This document shows positions 16,735 through 24,752 of a stretch of DNA of 24,864 nucleotides, piece by piece; position 1 is the stretch's first letter; every line of letters begins with the position of its first letter. The notes beneath the pieces are model-generated. The model searched no databases. It was not told the DNA's origin and saw only the letters and a list, made by a program, of their open reading frames with translations. The stretch comes from Barthelona sp. PAP020 (lineage: Eukaryota; Metamonada: BaSk clade), in assembly GCA_040182905.1 (NCBI GenBank), contig JARQWU010000150.1:1-24864 (forward strand). Reading direction: 5' to 3'. The position numbers and the translations under genes were made by a program.

Positions 16735-19470
16735 ATGGGAAGTGACGATGAATTATTAATTCATCACAATGGAGGAACTGGTGTTTTTGATGATTCTCGA
16801 GGAACATACATTCAAAGTCAAAGCGATCCCATTAGACGTCAAGTAATTCATATGGGAATATTATTATTTGTTTGTTTCTCAATATCTATTTTATTATCAA
16901 TTGGAAATATTTCTGTGGGAGATTTTTGTGGTCCACAAAGTACACCCTATGATTTAACAATTGAAATTGAAACTGGAAAAAAATATTTATCACCTTGTTT
17001 TATGTTTGTTCAATTTTGTTTCCCTTGTTTTATGTTTGTTTTAATTAAATTTGTCAATTATTTGATAAAAGAAGTTCCATGGAAAACAATGGATTTACAT
17101 AAATTACTTAAAAAATATAATTTGACAAGACCTAGTGAAGTTGTTAGAACTTACTGGATTAAAGCTATTTTTGTTGTTTTGATAATTTTGTTATACGACA
17201 TTAAGTTACTCTATCACATATTTATGGCATTGAGATCAAAAGATCAAGCATTTGGAACAAAAAGAAATCCTATTGCAGGATTATTTACTGATATCTGTTC
17301 TTTGTTTATGTGGGTAATTTCAGGAATCTTAATGTACTTTAATTTTCGGTCAGGTAAGAAGCATCCTAAATTTTTACACATTTTTTGGCATTTTTCCATC
17401 ATTACGTCAACTGTTGATTTCTTCAAGTATATTTTTGATCTAGTATACATGGGAAGATCTACTGTTTCCCTGTATATTGCTGGGCCCCTGTTTTTATCAA
17501 ACGTTGTTATGGTTTTTGTAAGCTATTTCACAATACAACACACCGATTTTGAGAAGGTTATTGTTGCCGAAGAAAAAAAACAATTTAAGATTGGAACAAA
17601 GTTTCCTTGGGGTAGATTCATTCAACTATTTGTTCCTGAAATTCCAATTATCATTGTGGCTGTCTTTGCTGCCATTATTCAAGGTTGTTTGAATATCTTT
17701 ATGTATGAACCTATGACAGATCTTCAAACCTTTACTACTGCTGATGCAATACTTGCTGGAGGAGTTGGACAAGAAGATGATGCTAAGTCTGCTGTATTGG
17801 GATTGGTGTTTCAGTATATGGGTTATATATTTGGGTTAGGAATTATGGCAGGAATTCAAGAATATTGTTTTGCTTTTGCTGGTGCAAGAGTTTTGAGACG
17901 TATTCGTGCAAGATTTATGAATTCTGTTATGAAACAAGAATTAGGTTTTATCCACAATCCTAAGTTTGCCCCTGGTATTTTGATGCAAGCAATGTCAAGT
18001 GATTCTGATGAAATTTCAACAGTTTTAAGTGAGAATTTGAGTGAAACTATTCCTACTTTATTTCAAGTAATCGTTGGTTTAGTACAAATGATAAGTATCT
18101 CAAGCACTTTAACTTCTTTAATGATTGCTTTGGTAGTTTATCAATTAGCTTTCTCTTTATTCAGGTCATACAAAGTTACAGCACAGATGGCCATGCAATT
18201 TGCTGGGGCTAGCGCTGTTGCTACTGGGAAAGGAGCAGAAACCATTCAAGGAATAGAAGCTGTCAGGTTGTTTTTGATGGAAGACGAGGAAAAAAGACAA
18301 TTCCAATCCAAGTTGGATGATCAATTATCGATTGGTATCAAAAAGACTGTATTTGAAGGTGTTTGTGAAGGAGTTGAAAATCTTTTGAATGTAAGTATTA
18401 TGGGAGCAGGGCTCTTTTACGGTATTACTCTTGTAAAACAAACCATTATTACAACACATAAGCTTACTGAATTTGGTATGATTACAATGAACATGATGGC
18501 ATCACTTTATCAGCTGATGACAATGTTGCCTATGATTACAGGTGCTGCAGGTGCTGCCAGAAATGTGATGAGAGTTGTGTTTAGAGAACCATTGATTGAT
18601 TTATCCAAAGGAGAAGCTCCAAAAACGTTTTCAGGTGAAATTAAATTTGAGGATGTTGTGTTTACTTATCCCATTGAAGAAGAAGAAGATGCAAATGATT
18701 CTGACTCTGATTCAGATTCAGAATCAGAATCAGAGGTAGAAAATAATGAACCAAAAGCTCAACTGAACCATGTCAATCTTGAAATTCCAGCAGGACAGAA
18801 TATTGCATTTGTAGGTCATTCAGGTTGTGGTAAGAGCACCACCTTATCTTTAGTTTTAGGACATTATCATGCAACTGGACCAAATGATTCAGGTCGCGTG
18901 TTGATTGATGGTAGAGATGTGTCTAAATTGAGTTCAAGGTGGCTAATACAACAATGTGGTGTTGTTTCACAAAAACCTCTGTTATTTAACGAATCCTTAC
19001 GTTATAACGTTGAATATGGATGTCAAGGACGTAAAGTATCGGATGATGAGTTCTGGAATGCTGTTAAATTAGCAAAAGCTGATGATTTTATCACACCAGA
19101 AACAATGAACAATCCTGTGGGAGAAGGTGGTGAAATGCTAAGTGGTGGACAACGTCAAAGAGTTGTGATAGCACGTGTAATTTTACGTGATCCGAAGATT
19201 TTAGTTTTAGATGAAATAACTGCAGCTTTAGATCCAAAATCAGAAGCCTCAGTAATGGATGCAATTAAAGAAATTTCAAAGAACAGAACCTGTTTGATGG
19301 TTGCTCATAGACTTAACACAATCGCTCATGCTGATGCTATATACGTGTATGATCATGGTGAGATCATTGAAACTGGTAATCATGCTTCACTAGCTGCTGA
19401 TAATACGACTCATTATTCTGAATTGTACCATCAACAAATAGGAGTGTTTTCTGAAGCTGGAAATGCTTGA
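16735..19470 (+). CDS. ABC exporter, half transporter with extra N-terminal membrane domain (911 aa)
   Basis: An ATP-driven membrane exporter of the ABCB type. An N-terminal set of about five to six membrane segments (starting about residues 37, 82, 141, 183, 218 and 243) precedes the core six-helix exporter domain (about 305-610) and one nucleotide-binding domain (about 628-890). Walker A is G694-T702 (GHSGCGKST), a Q-loop 'VVSQKP' follows, the signature is LSGGQRQ (802-808), Walker B ends D826-E827, and the H-loop His is H858, so ATP hydrolysis should be intact; it must dimerise. TMD0-TMD-NBD topology recalls ABCB6/HMT1 or TAP-like proteins, but the substrate cannot be inferred. An acidic Asp/Ser/Glu insert (about 645-672) splits the start of the ATPase domain. 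It is convergent with the membrane-protein gene. Confidence 0.92.
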   Translation: MGSDDELLIHHNGGTGVFDDSRGTYIQSQSDPIRRQVIHMGILLFVCFSISILLSIGNISVGDFCGPQSTPYDLTIEIETGKKYLSPCFMFVQFCFPCFMFVLIKFVNYLIKEVPWKTMDLHKLLKKYNLTRPSEVVRTYWIKAIFVVLIILLYDIKLLYHIFMALRSKDQAFGTKRNPIAGLFTDICSLFMWVISGILMYFNFRSGKKHPKFLHIFWHFSIITSTVDFFKYIFDLVYMGRSTVSLYIAGPLFLSNVVMVFVSYFTIQHTDFEKVIVAEEKKQFKIGTKFPWGRFIQLFVPEIPIIIVAVFAAIIQGCLNIFMYEPMTDLQTFTTADAILAGGVGQEDDAKSAVLGLVFQYMGYIFGLGIMAGIQEYCFAFAGARVLRRIRARFMNSVMKQELGFIHNPKFAPGILMQAMSSDSDEISTVLSENLSETIPTLFQVIVGLVQMISISSTLTSLMIALVVYQLAFSLFRSYKVTAQMAMQFAGASAVATGKGAETIQGIEAVRLFLMEDEEKRQFQSKLDDQLSIGIKKTVFEGVCEGVENLLNVSIMGAGLFYGITLVKQTIITTHKLTEFGMITMNMMASLYQLMTMLPMITGAAGAARNVMRVVFREPLIDLSKGEAPKTFSGEIKFEDVVFTYPIEEEEDANDSDSDSDSESESEVENNEPKAQLNHVNLEIPAGQNIAFVGHSGCGKSTTLSLVLGHYHATGPNDSGRVLIDGRDVSKLSSRWLIQQCGVVSQKPLLFNESLRYNVEYGCQGRKVSDDEFWNAVKLAKADDFITPETMNNPVGEGGEMLSGGQRQRVVIARVILRDPKILVLDEITAALDPKSEASVMDAIKEISKNRTCLMVAHRLNTIAHADAIYVYDHGEIIETGNHASLAADNTTHYSELYHQQIGVFSEAGNA

Positions 19471-19683
19471 TTTTTGGTTGATTGAAGAAAAACGGATTTA
19501 AATGTCCTTTTTCTTTTGTTTTGATAATAGACGTAAATTTCCTTTGTAAATTTGTAGTGATTTTGGATTTTTTTAATTTTTGCTGTGAATTTTGACCAAA
19601 AAAAATGAAGTTTTTTTACATTTTTGAAGCAATGATGAATGCGGCTTCACTTGAATCAAGTCAATTCATCTGTGTAAAATACA

Positions 19684-19787
19684 TTGTTAAGAATCACTGA
19701 ATAGGAGGTGAAAGAGATAGCTTTTGTGGTAAATGTTGAAATTTTTTGTTTTGTGATTGATGTGGCTAGGTGATATGAAGGCTCATT
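19684..19787 (-). repeat. Right arm of the perfect 104-bp inverted repeat
   Basis: Reverse complement of bases 1-104 without a mismatch. It covers the end of the membrane-protein gene (stop 19766-19768) and its 3' flank. The outer boundary at 19684 is real divergence; the inner boundary at 19787 is set only by the window edge in the other copy. No obvious short direct repeat flanks 19684. Confidence 0.97.
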
Positions 19788-20401
19788 GAGTTCATTTTAT
19801 TGATGAACTGTTCTTCAAAGTCGACATCGACTATTTCTTTGTTGAATTCATTCTCGTTAGTATGTGCTTCTTTGTTGTCAAAGAAGAGAGAAGCCTCGAC
19901 AAGTGGAAACTCCGACATGTCCAAGTTGTTCTCAAAATGAATCATTGGCTGATCCCTCAGAAACGAAATCAAATATTTAGGCTCATCAATGATCAAACAA
20001 AAGTATCTGAGATAAACAAACAAAATGGCAAAAGCCAAAAAGACGTACATAAGACTCCACGATGGGGTACATGAATCAAGTATCTTGCTTGGATATTCCT
20101 GGTCTATACAAATTTGGTTCAAAATAACGTTGGAATATGAAAGTTCATGCAATAAATCGGAATACTCCTTCGCAGTGATTAGGGAATGATAATGATCGTA
20201 ATAAACGTTGTCGAAATGCGTGTATCGAACCAGATAACTGGTATTAAATAATTGTGTCTGTGGTTCGTATTCGTAGTTGATTGACATTAAATTGGCGTTC
20301 TTGCCGATCGGGAAATGGCCAGATGGAAAGAATGCTAATGGAACAAACAGAACCCACATCAACACCTTGAGCTTATCCATGTGTTTGTGATGAAAAACCA
20401 T
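19766..20401 (-). CDS. Single-pass membrane protein of unknown function (211 aa)
   Basis: A basic N-terminus and hydrophobic stretch (about 11-27) look like a signal peptide or anchor. It is followed by a lumenal-type domain with two cysteines (C98, C111) and an N-glycosylation sequon (N53-T-S), one strong membrane helix (about 115-138), and an acidic cytosolic-type tail. A type I membrane protein is the simplest reading. No family was recognised. GC content and codon use (more C- and G-ending codons) differ from the ABC gene and resemble the divergent Cep57-like neighbour, 132 bp away. The end of the gene lies within the inverted repeat, and the same C-terminal residues occur at the left edge of the window. 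Confidence 0.75.
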   Translation of the reverse strand: MVFHHKHMDKLKVLMWVLFVPLAFFPSGHFPIGKNANLMSINYEYEPQTQLFNTSYLVRYTHFDNVYYDHYHSLITAKEYSDLLHELSYSNVILNQICIDQEYPSKILDSCTPSWSLMYVFLAFAILFVYLRYFCLIIDEPKYLISFLRDQPMIHFENNLDMSEFPLVEASLFFDNKEAHTNENEFNKEIVDVDFEEQFINKMNSMSLHIT

Positions 20402-20533
20402 TTTGACATTTTTTTCATTGAATGGGTGAGATTGGCTGTGTACTCATGATTTAAGCTTAATGTTGAAGTGCGCAGTTACAGTGAAACAGGTGCAAAATAA
20501 AAGCGGTTATTTTATTATTTTTTAAAATCAAAC
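20402..20533. promoter_or_regulatory. 132-bp divergent promoter region (membrane protein / Cep57-like)
   Basis: The short spacer between two outward-facing genes of similar, atypical composition. It contains a 10-bp perfect palindrome TTAAGCTTAA at 20451-20460 and an AT-rich block before the Cep57-like ATG. Shared regulation is possible. Confidence 0.4.
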
Positions 20534-21685
20534 ATGGATGCGACCCTGTTTAAAACAAAATTGAAAACAACAAACCCCGGTGATTGCGGATACGGAAACG
20601 AAACATCAGAATCGATCATAGCTGCGTTATCCAGTCTTCAATTGAAAACGAGGAGGTTGGAGGCTGAAAAGAAAGCTCTAGAGCTCTGCAAGGAAGAGTT
20701 CGATCTAGAAAGAGACAAGATTGTCGAAAACTATGAAGAAGAAATCGATAAGATCAAGAGAAGCAACCAAACCCAATATGACAAACAAAATGAAACAGTC
20801 AACTGTCTATTTGAGGAGATACGTGAGAAAGATTGCGAAATTGAGCGTTTGAACAAGCTCCTTGTTGTCAAAGAGGATGAGAACAAAGAACTGATCAAGG
20901 ACTTGAGAAAATTCAATGACGAATTTGCCAACTACCAACGGGAAATCAAAAAAATACTGACAGAAAAGGAGAACAACGAGTTCAAAAACAGACAAATGCT
21001 TGAATCAATGCAGGTTGCGTTGAATGAAAAAGAAGAAGAACTCAAGGCAAAAGAGGAAGAAAACCACATCATTCAGCAAGAAGTGCATGAAAAGAAGTGT
21101 GCTATACAGTGTGTGAACAACAAAATGTCTGAGTGTGTGAAGATCAACAACAACCTCATCTCTGCCAACGAAGAGCTGAAAAAGAAAATATTCCAACTCA
21201 AGGAAACTGTCGTTGAACTGTTCAACACAAACCAAACTTTGATTCAGAGGATAGAATACATGAGTCAAAACGTTGTGGTTTGTTCAAATAAAACGGTCAA
21301 GGGGAAAAAAGTAAAAAAGATCGCAAACCACCAAAAGCCAACATTCTCATCCGTCAATAAATCAGCAAAAGGAAAAACTGCAAAGATATTGATGAAGAAG
21401 AATCCAAAGAAAACACTCACAAGGGAAGACAGTTACGAAACAATCGAAATTCCACAGGCAGCCCTCGTTCCAGAAGAAATGTTTGCTCTCAAGGACCAGC
21501 TCACTAACGAATTCAAAAACCTCTCATCTGAGTACAAAAATCTGGCAGACACAATCAACGGCAACAGAAACAACGAGCTCAATCCATATCTAACCTCAGA
21601 ACTCCAAAAACTCACAGACAAAATTATTCGCAAAAGCGACCAATTACAGACCATCACAACAATAAGTCCCTCCAAAAATTTGTAA
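20534..21685 (+). CDS. CEP57: Cep57-like centrosomal coiled-coil protein (383 aa)
   Basis: Long coiled coil at about 26-245, a Lys-rich linker (about 252-295), and a second helical segment (about 312-373). The start 'AALSSLQLKTRRLEAEKKALE' resembles the Cep57 N-terminal coiled coil 'ALKNLQEKIRRLELER'. The C-terminal piece 'LTNEFKNLSSEYKNLADTI' ... 'ELNPYLTSELQKL' ... 'KSDQL' resembles the Cep57 microtubule-binding domain 'LQDEFGQMSFDHQQLAKLI' ... 'ELKDKLECELEAL' ... 'KANQI' with the same spacing. Cep57 proteins sit around centrioles or basal bodies and bind microtubules. Coiled coils mislead easily, so the C-terminal match is the main support. Codon use is richer in C and G than in neighbouring genes. 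Confidence 0.6.
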   Translation: MDATLFKTKLKTTNPGDCGYGNETSESIIAALSSLQLKTRRLEAEKKALELCKEEFDLERDKIVENYEEEIDKIKRSNQTQYDKQNETVNCLFEEIREKDCEIERLNKLLVVKEDENKELIKDLRKFNDEFANYQREIKKILTEKENNEFKNRQMLESMQVALNEKEEELKAKEEENHIIQQEVHEKKCAIQCVNNKMSECVKINNNLISANEELKKKIFQLKETVVELFNTNQTLIQRIEYMSQNVVVCSNKTVKGKKVKKIANHQKPTFSSVNKSAKGKTAKILMKKNPKKTLTREDSYETIEIPQAALVPEEMFALKDQLTNEFKNLSSEYKNLADTINGNRNNELNPYLTSELQKLTDKIIRKSDQLQTITTISPSKNL

Positions 21686-22008
21686 AATTCACACTTTTTT
21701 GTATAATTAAATTTATATTTTGAATAATGGAATAATTTTTCTTAGTTGAAACTCTTTCCACTTCATTACCCTTACCAATTCTCCACATCATTTTTGAAGT
21801 ATCCCAAAAGAAACCAGGAAACAAATCTCCAACAAAATGATTTTCATTCAAAAACAATCAAATTTTCATAAATTGAAACATATGTTAATAATTTGTCGCA
21901 TGAAGAATCATTCTTTATAAAATACAACAGATAAAAAAACCGGGAAAATTCACTCAAAAACATAACTAAATAAAACAAAAATTTATAACAAAATACTTAA
22001 ACACAAAA
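21686..22008. other. Convergent intergenic region, 323 bp
   Basis: It lies between the ends of the Cep57-like and the Tim17-like genes. Its first half contains a protein-like minus-strand frame without an ATG (listed separately); the rest is plain AT-rich sequence. Confidence 0.5.
21740..21857 (-). pseudogene. Possible coding fragment without start codon
   Basis: On the minus strand about 38 codons read as well-mixed protein text with Trp, Gly and charged residues (core 'GDLFPGFFWDTSKMMWRIG'), unlike the low-complexity readings of ordinary spacers here. The frame has no upstream ATG (a TGA lies just before) and runs on into the end of the Cep57-like gene. It may be a remnant of a lost or rearranged gene next to the atypical block. 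No family was recognised; chance is possible. Confidence 0.25.
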
Positions 22009-22575
22009 TTAGTCTTTTTTCTTCTTGTCCTTCTTTTCAACAGGTTCAGACTTTCCAATTGTTTGAACAAGTGGAATTCCGGCAAGAAGATCAAAAGTCA
22101 AAGTAAGACCAGCGTAATATGCACCACTAGTCAATCTTTCCTTCATATCTCCACTGGTCAAAGATGCTCCAGAAATCAAGGCAGCAGCACAATGGGGAAT
22201 AGCACCATCTTTTTTAATTGTGAGACCAATAGCATCTTGAATTACAGAAGTCAACATGGCTTTTTCAGCGCCTTTTAAAGCAGATTGGGAAATACTGAGC
22301 AATTGAGTTTTTGTTGTAAACTTTCCAGGATGCATGAAACGATCAATGCTAGTTGTAGCAGTTCCGACAAGAGAAGAAGCAAAAGCATTGGAAATACCAG
22401 CGTTAATGGCTCTACAAGCAACACCTTTTCCAATAACTTTAATAGCAGACTTCTTTGCAGCTCTTAAATCCTCATCAATGGTAGATTCAGGGAATGGAGG
22501 AAATACAAAAGTCCATCCGTCTTCTTCAGGAACAACTGGTTCAGAAACTTGTTCTTTTTTCTTAAATAAACCCAT
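22009..22575 (-). CDS. Small Gly/Ala-rich membrane-type protein, possibly Tim17/Tim22/Tim23 family (188 aa)
   Basis: The N-terminus is charged with the motif 'GWTFVFPPFPE'. Residues about 44-170 are rich in Gly, Ala, Ser and small hydrophobics, giving up to four weak membrane-like segments (about 45-72, 98-118, 126-142, 150-170). The tail is Lys-rich (about 179-188). The spacing of 'LTSVIQDAIGLTIKKDGAIP' before an Ala/Gly-rich segment resembles the end of Tim17-family domains ('RGKDD...N...AGA.SGA'). If so, it is a mitochondrial (or related organelle) inner-membrane import or carrier component. The resemblance is loose. The ATG at 22575 is well placed, with a short Lys-rich start. Confidence 0.4.
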   Translation of the reverse strand: MGLFKKKEQVSEPVVPEEDGWTFVFPPFPESTIDEDLRAAKKSAIKVIGKGVACRAINAGISNAFASSLVGTATTSIDRFMHPGKFTTKTQLLSISQSALKGAEKAMLTSVIQDAIGLTIKKDGAIPHCAAALISGASLTSGDMKERLTSGAYYAGLTLTFDLLAGIPLVQTIGKSEPVEKKDKKKKD

Positions 22576-22987
22576 TTTGAATAAAAAATATGAACAAGAA
22601 AAGGAGGATTTTCTTTTTCTTTCTTGATACGAAACCGCTCAAATTTTTTCTCTCACTTCTTTCATAATTAACACAAGAATTGTATTGAACAACAAAAAAT
22701 AGAGCTCACAATGAGCAAAAGACAAAGTTTTCGAAATTATTCACTTCTAATTTCTCTACCCTTTTTGCTTTGTTCAAACTTATTAAAATATATACTTACT
22801 ATAAAATAAATATATTTTTATTGAAATAAAAGTAAATTTTGAAAAGAAAAAGCCTGCCAAAAAAAGAAAATTCCATTTTTCCAATCAAATATTTATTTTT
22901 GCATTTGCCAAATTATAAAATTAAAATAAAAGATATATGAAATTTACATTAAAGGGATGAAAACAAAAAAAAAAAGGAAAGAAAATA
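22576..22987. other. Intergenic region, 412 bp (tandem minus-strand genes)
   Basis: It holds the promoter side of the Tim17-like gene and the 3' flank of the unknown gene at 22988-24442. It is AT-rich with A and T runs (for example around 22960-22980). No other feature was recognised. Confidence 0.45.
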
Positions 22988-24442
22988 TTACAATCTTCCC
23001 AAAAGTCTCATTTTTTCGATCATTCCAACTGTGTTTTCAATACTTAAACCATTATTTTCATCAATACGATCATATAAAACAAAAGATTCTCCATTATTAT
23101 CATAATCAATATCAACTTCATCTCTCACAACTAAATTGCCATTGAAAATATTTTTTCTTGAATTATCTGTTGAATTATGATTTATTGACAAAGATGAATT
23201 CAAATATATCTCATTATCAATGTCTTCCAAATTCATATGAGCTATGTCTAACAAACTTGCGACACTGTTAGTGCTTGTTTGACTGACTGTAGACGAAACA
23301 ATGAAAGGTTCATCTTTTGTTGATTTTTCAGTATCATCTTCAGTTTTAGTTAGACTAAAGGAATTATGAAGAATATTGCTAAACTCTTCATATGAATAAC
23401 TTCCAAATAGACGTTGATCATTTAAAGCACCTAATGAATTGGATGAATCTGAAATAAAACGATTTTCATCAATAAACTCATTGATTTTGTTATCATCATA
23501 AACCATATCAACTTTATTTGAAACCTCTTGAAACTCAACATATTCATCATTTTCATTCGTTATGATTTGTTGCACTTGCAAATAATATTCAAATATCTCA
23601 ATCAAAAAATATAAAAATAAAATGGTGGTATTTTCACTATTTGGAAATAAAATTTCGGAATATATCTCAAAAAAATTGACACTGTGTTGAATATCACTAC
23701 CAAACGCTACTCTAATAGCTCTCTTTAAGTTGATTTTTCTCAACACATAATTATGCTTTTTATCAGTTTCACAATACCTTAAAATAGCACTACGAGCCTT
23801 TGTAAACCACATTAAAACATATATATCTAATTCATCATTATAAAAATCTAAAAAATAGCATAAATACTTTTTAATATAGTCTTCTACACCAGTTTCTCTA
23901 TTTAAATATTTATTACAACTAAATAAAAGATTTTTAAGCATTTGTTGGGCTATATTCGAACCAAAAGTATTAGATACAAAAGAAATAACAAATTTTTTAA
24001 ATCCTACACTGGGCTTTTTTTCATTAATAATATCAAACACGTCAGAATTCAATTCTGTTTCAAATTGATTAAATCTATCGTGATAAATTTTTTCAATCGT
24101 CTTTATACACCAACCTAAAGGTCTTAATTCATAAGTCGCTTTGGATTTGGGTAATTTTATGGCTGATATAATTTTCAATTCTTCAAATGGACTGGGGCTA
24201 CGTTCAAATGAAGGAACCTCATTTAAACCACGTAATAATGATATATCATTATAATTATCATTCAATGACATCGAATCACCACTTTTATTTGTTTTTTTTA
24301 ATGTTGTTGATTTTTTAGATGGCACGTTGACTACTTTTGTGTTTTTTGGAGTGGATGAGTTTTTAAATTCTAATACATTTGGTGTCCCTAAATCCATTTG
24401 ATTAAAGGAACACAAAAGCAATAAAGAAAAAATGACTTTCAT
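22988..24442 (-). CDS. Unknown protein with a central helical domain (484 aa)
   Basis: The first ATG (24442) gives a hydrophobic start like a signal peptide (Met-Lys-Val-Ile-Phe-Ser-Leu-Leu); the next ATG at 24397 (Met-Asp-Leu-Gly) removes it and gives a cytosolic protein. The rest of the protein looks cytosolic: a Ser/Thr/Lys-rich N-terminal region, a helical domain (about 85-290) containing 'RPLGWCIKTIEKIYHDRF' and 'FKKFVISFVSNTFG', and an acidic, Asn/Ser-rich C-terminal region. The 'RPLGW..(R/K)xIExIYxxRF' plus 'FxxFVxxFxxxxFG' pattern recalls a domain seen in protist flagellar or cytoskeletal proteins, but I cannot name it and rate this low. No catalytic motif was seen. Confidence 0.65.
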   Translation of the reverse strand: MKVIFSLLLLCSFNQMDLGTPNVLEFKNSSTPKNTKVVNVPSKKSTTLKKTNKSGDSMSLNDNYNDISLLRGLNEVPSFERSPSPFEELKIISAIKLPKSKATYELRPLGWCIKTIEKIYHDRFNQFETELNSDVFDIINEKKPSVGFKKFVISFVSNTFGSNIAQQMLKNLLFSCNKYLNRETGVEDYIKKYLCYFLDFYNDELDIYVLMWFTKARSAILRYCETDKKHNYVLRKINLKRAIRVAFGSDIQHSVNFFEIYSEILFPNSENTTILFLYFLIEIFEYYLQVQQIITNENDEYVEFQEVSNKVDMVYDDNKINEFIDENRFISDSSNSLGALNDQRLFGSYSYEEFSNILHNSFSLTKTEDDTEKSTKDEPFIVSSTVSQTSTNSVASLLDIAHMNLEDIDNEIYLNSSLSINHNSTDNSRKNIFNGNLVVRDEVDIDYDNNGESFVLYDRIDENNGLSIENTVGMIEKMRLLGRL

Positions 24443-24752
24443 TTTTTTATCTGAAGTTTCAAATGATTGCTTCCAAATCAAATGACCAAATATGATAATT
24501 TCTAGTCTTAAAAAATGAAAATTTACAGAAAATTGAGAATATTTGTTTTGAAAAAAAAAAAAAATCCCAAATTATCAGAATAGAACAGCATTTACAGACA
24601 TTTGAAGGATGTTTTATTTTGTTTAAGATAATAAAAGTAATAAAAATATCACTGCAACCAATATTCAATAAATTTCAACCATGTATCCTGAAACACACAA
24701 AGAACATCAAAATTGAAATAATACATAAATATTTACATCATTCTTTTTATTA
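24443..24752. other. Intergenic region, 310 bp (tandem minus-strand genes)
   Basis: It holds the 3' flank of the actin-family gene and the 5' flank of the unknown gene. It is AT-rich with a long A run near 24550. No other feature was recognised. Confidence 0.45.

Noticed and set aside
1-19787. Terminal inverted repeats of one 19.8-kb DNA transposon or virus-like element
   Set aside because: The interior holds ordinary cellular genes and no transposase, integrase, polymerase or capsid-like protein, and the repeat arms carry parts of ordinary genes. A segmental inverted duplication or assembly effect fits better.
21005-21268. 87-codon minus-strand frame inside the Cep57-like gene
   Set aside because: It is the antisense of a Lys/Glu-rich coiled coil, which naturally reads as a long Phe/Leu-rich open frame.
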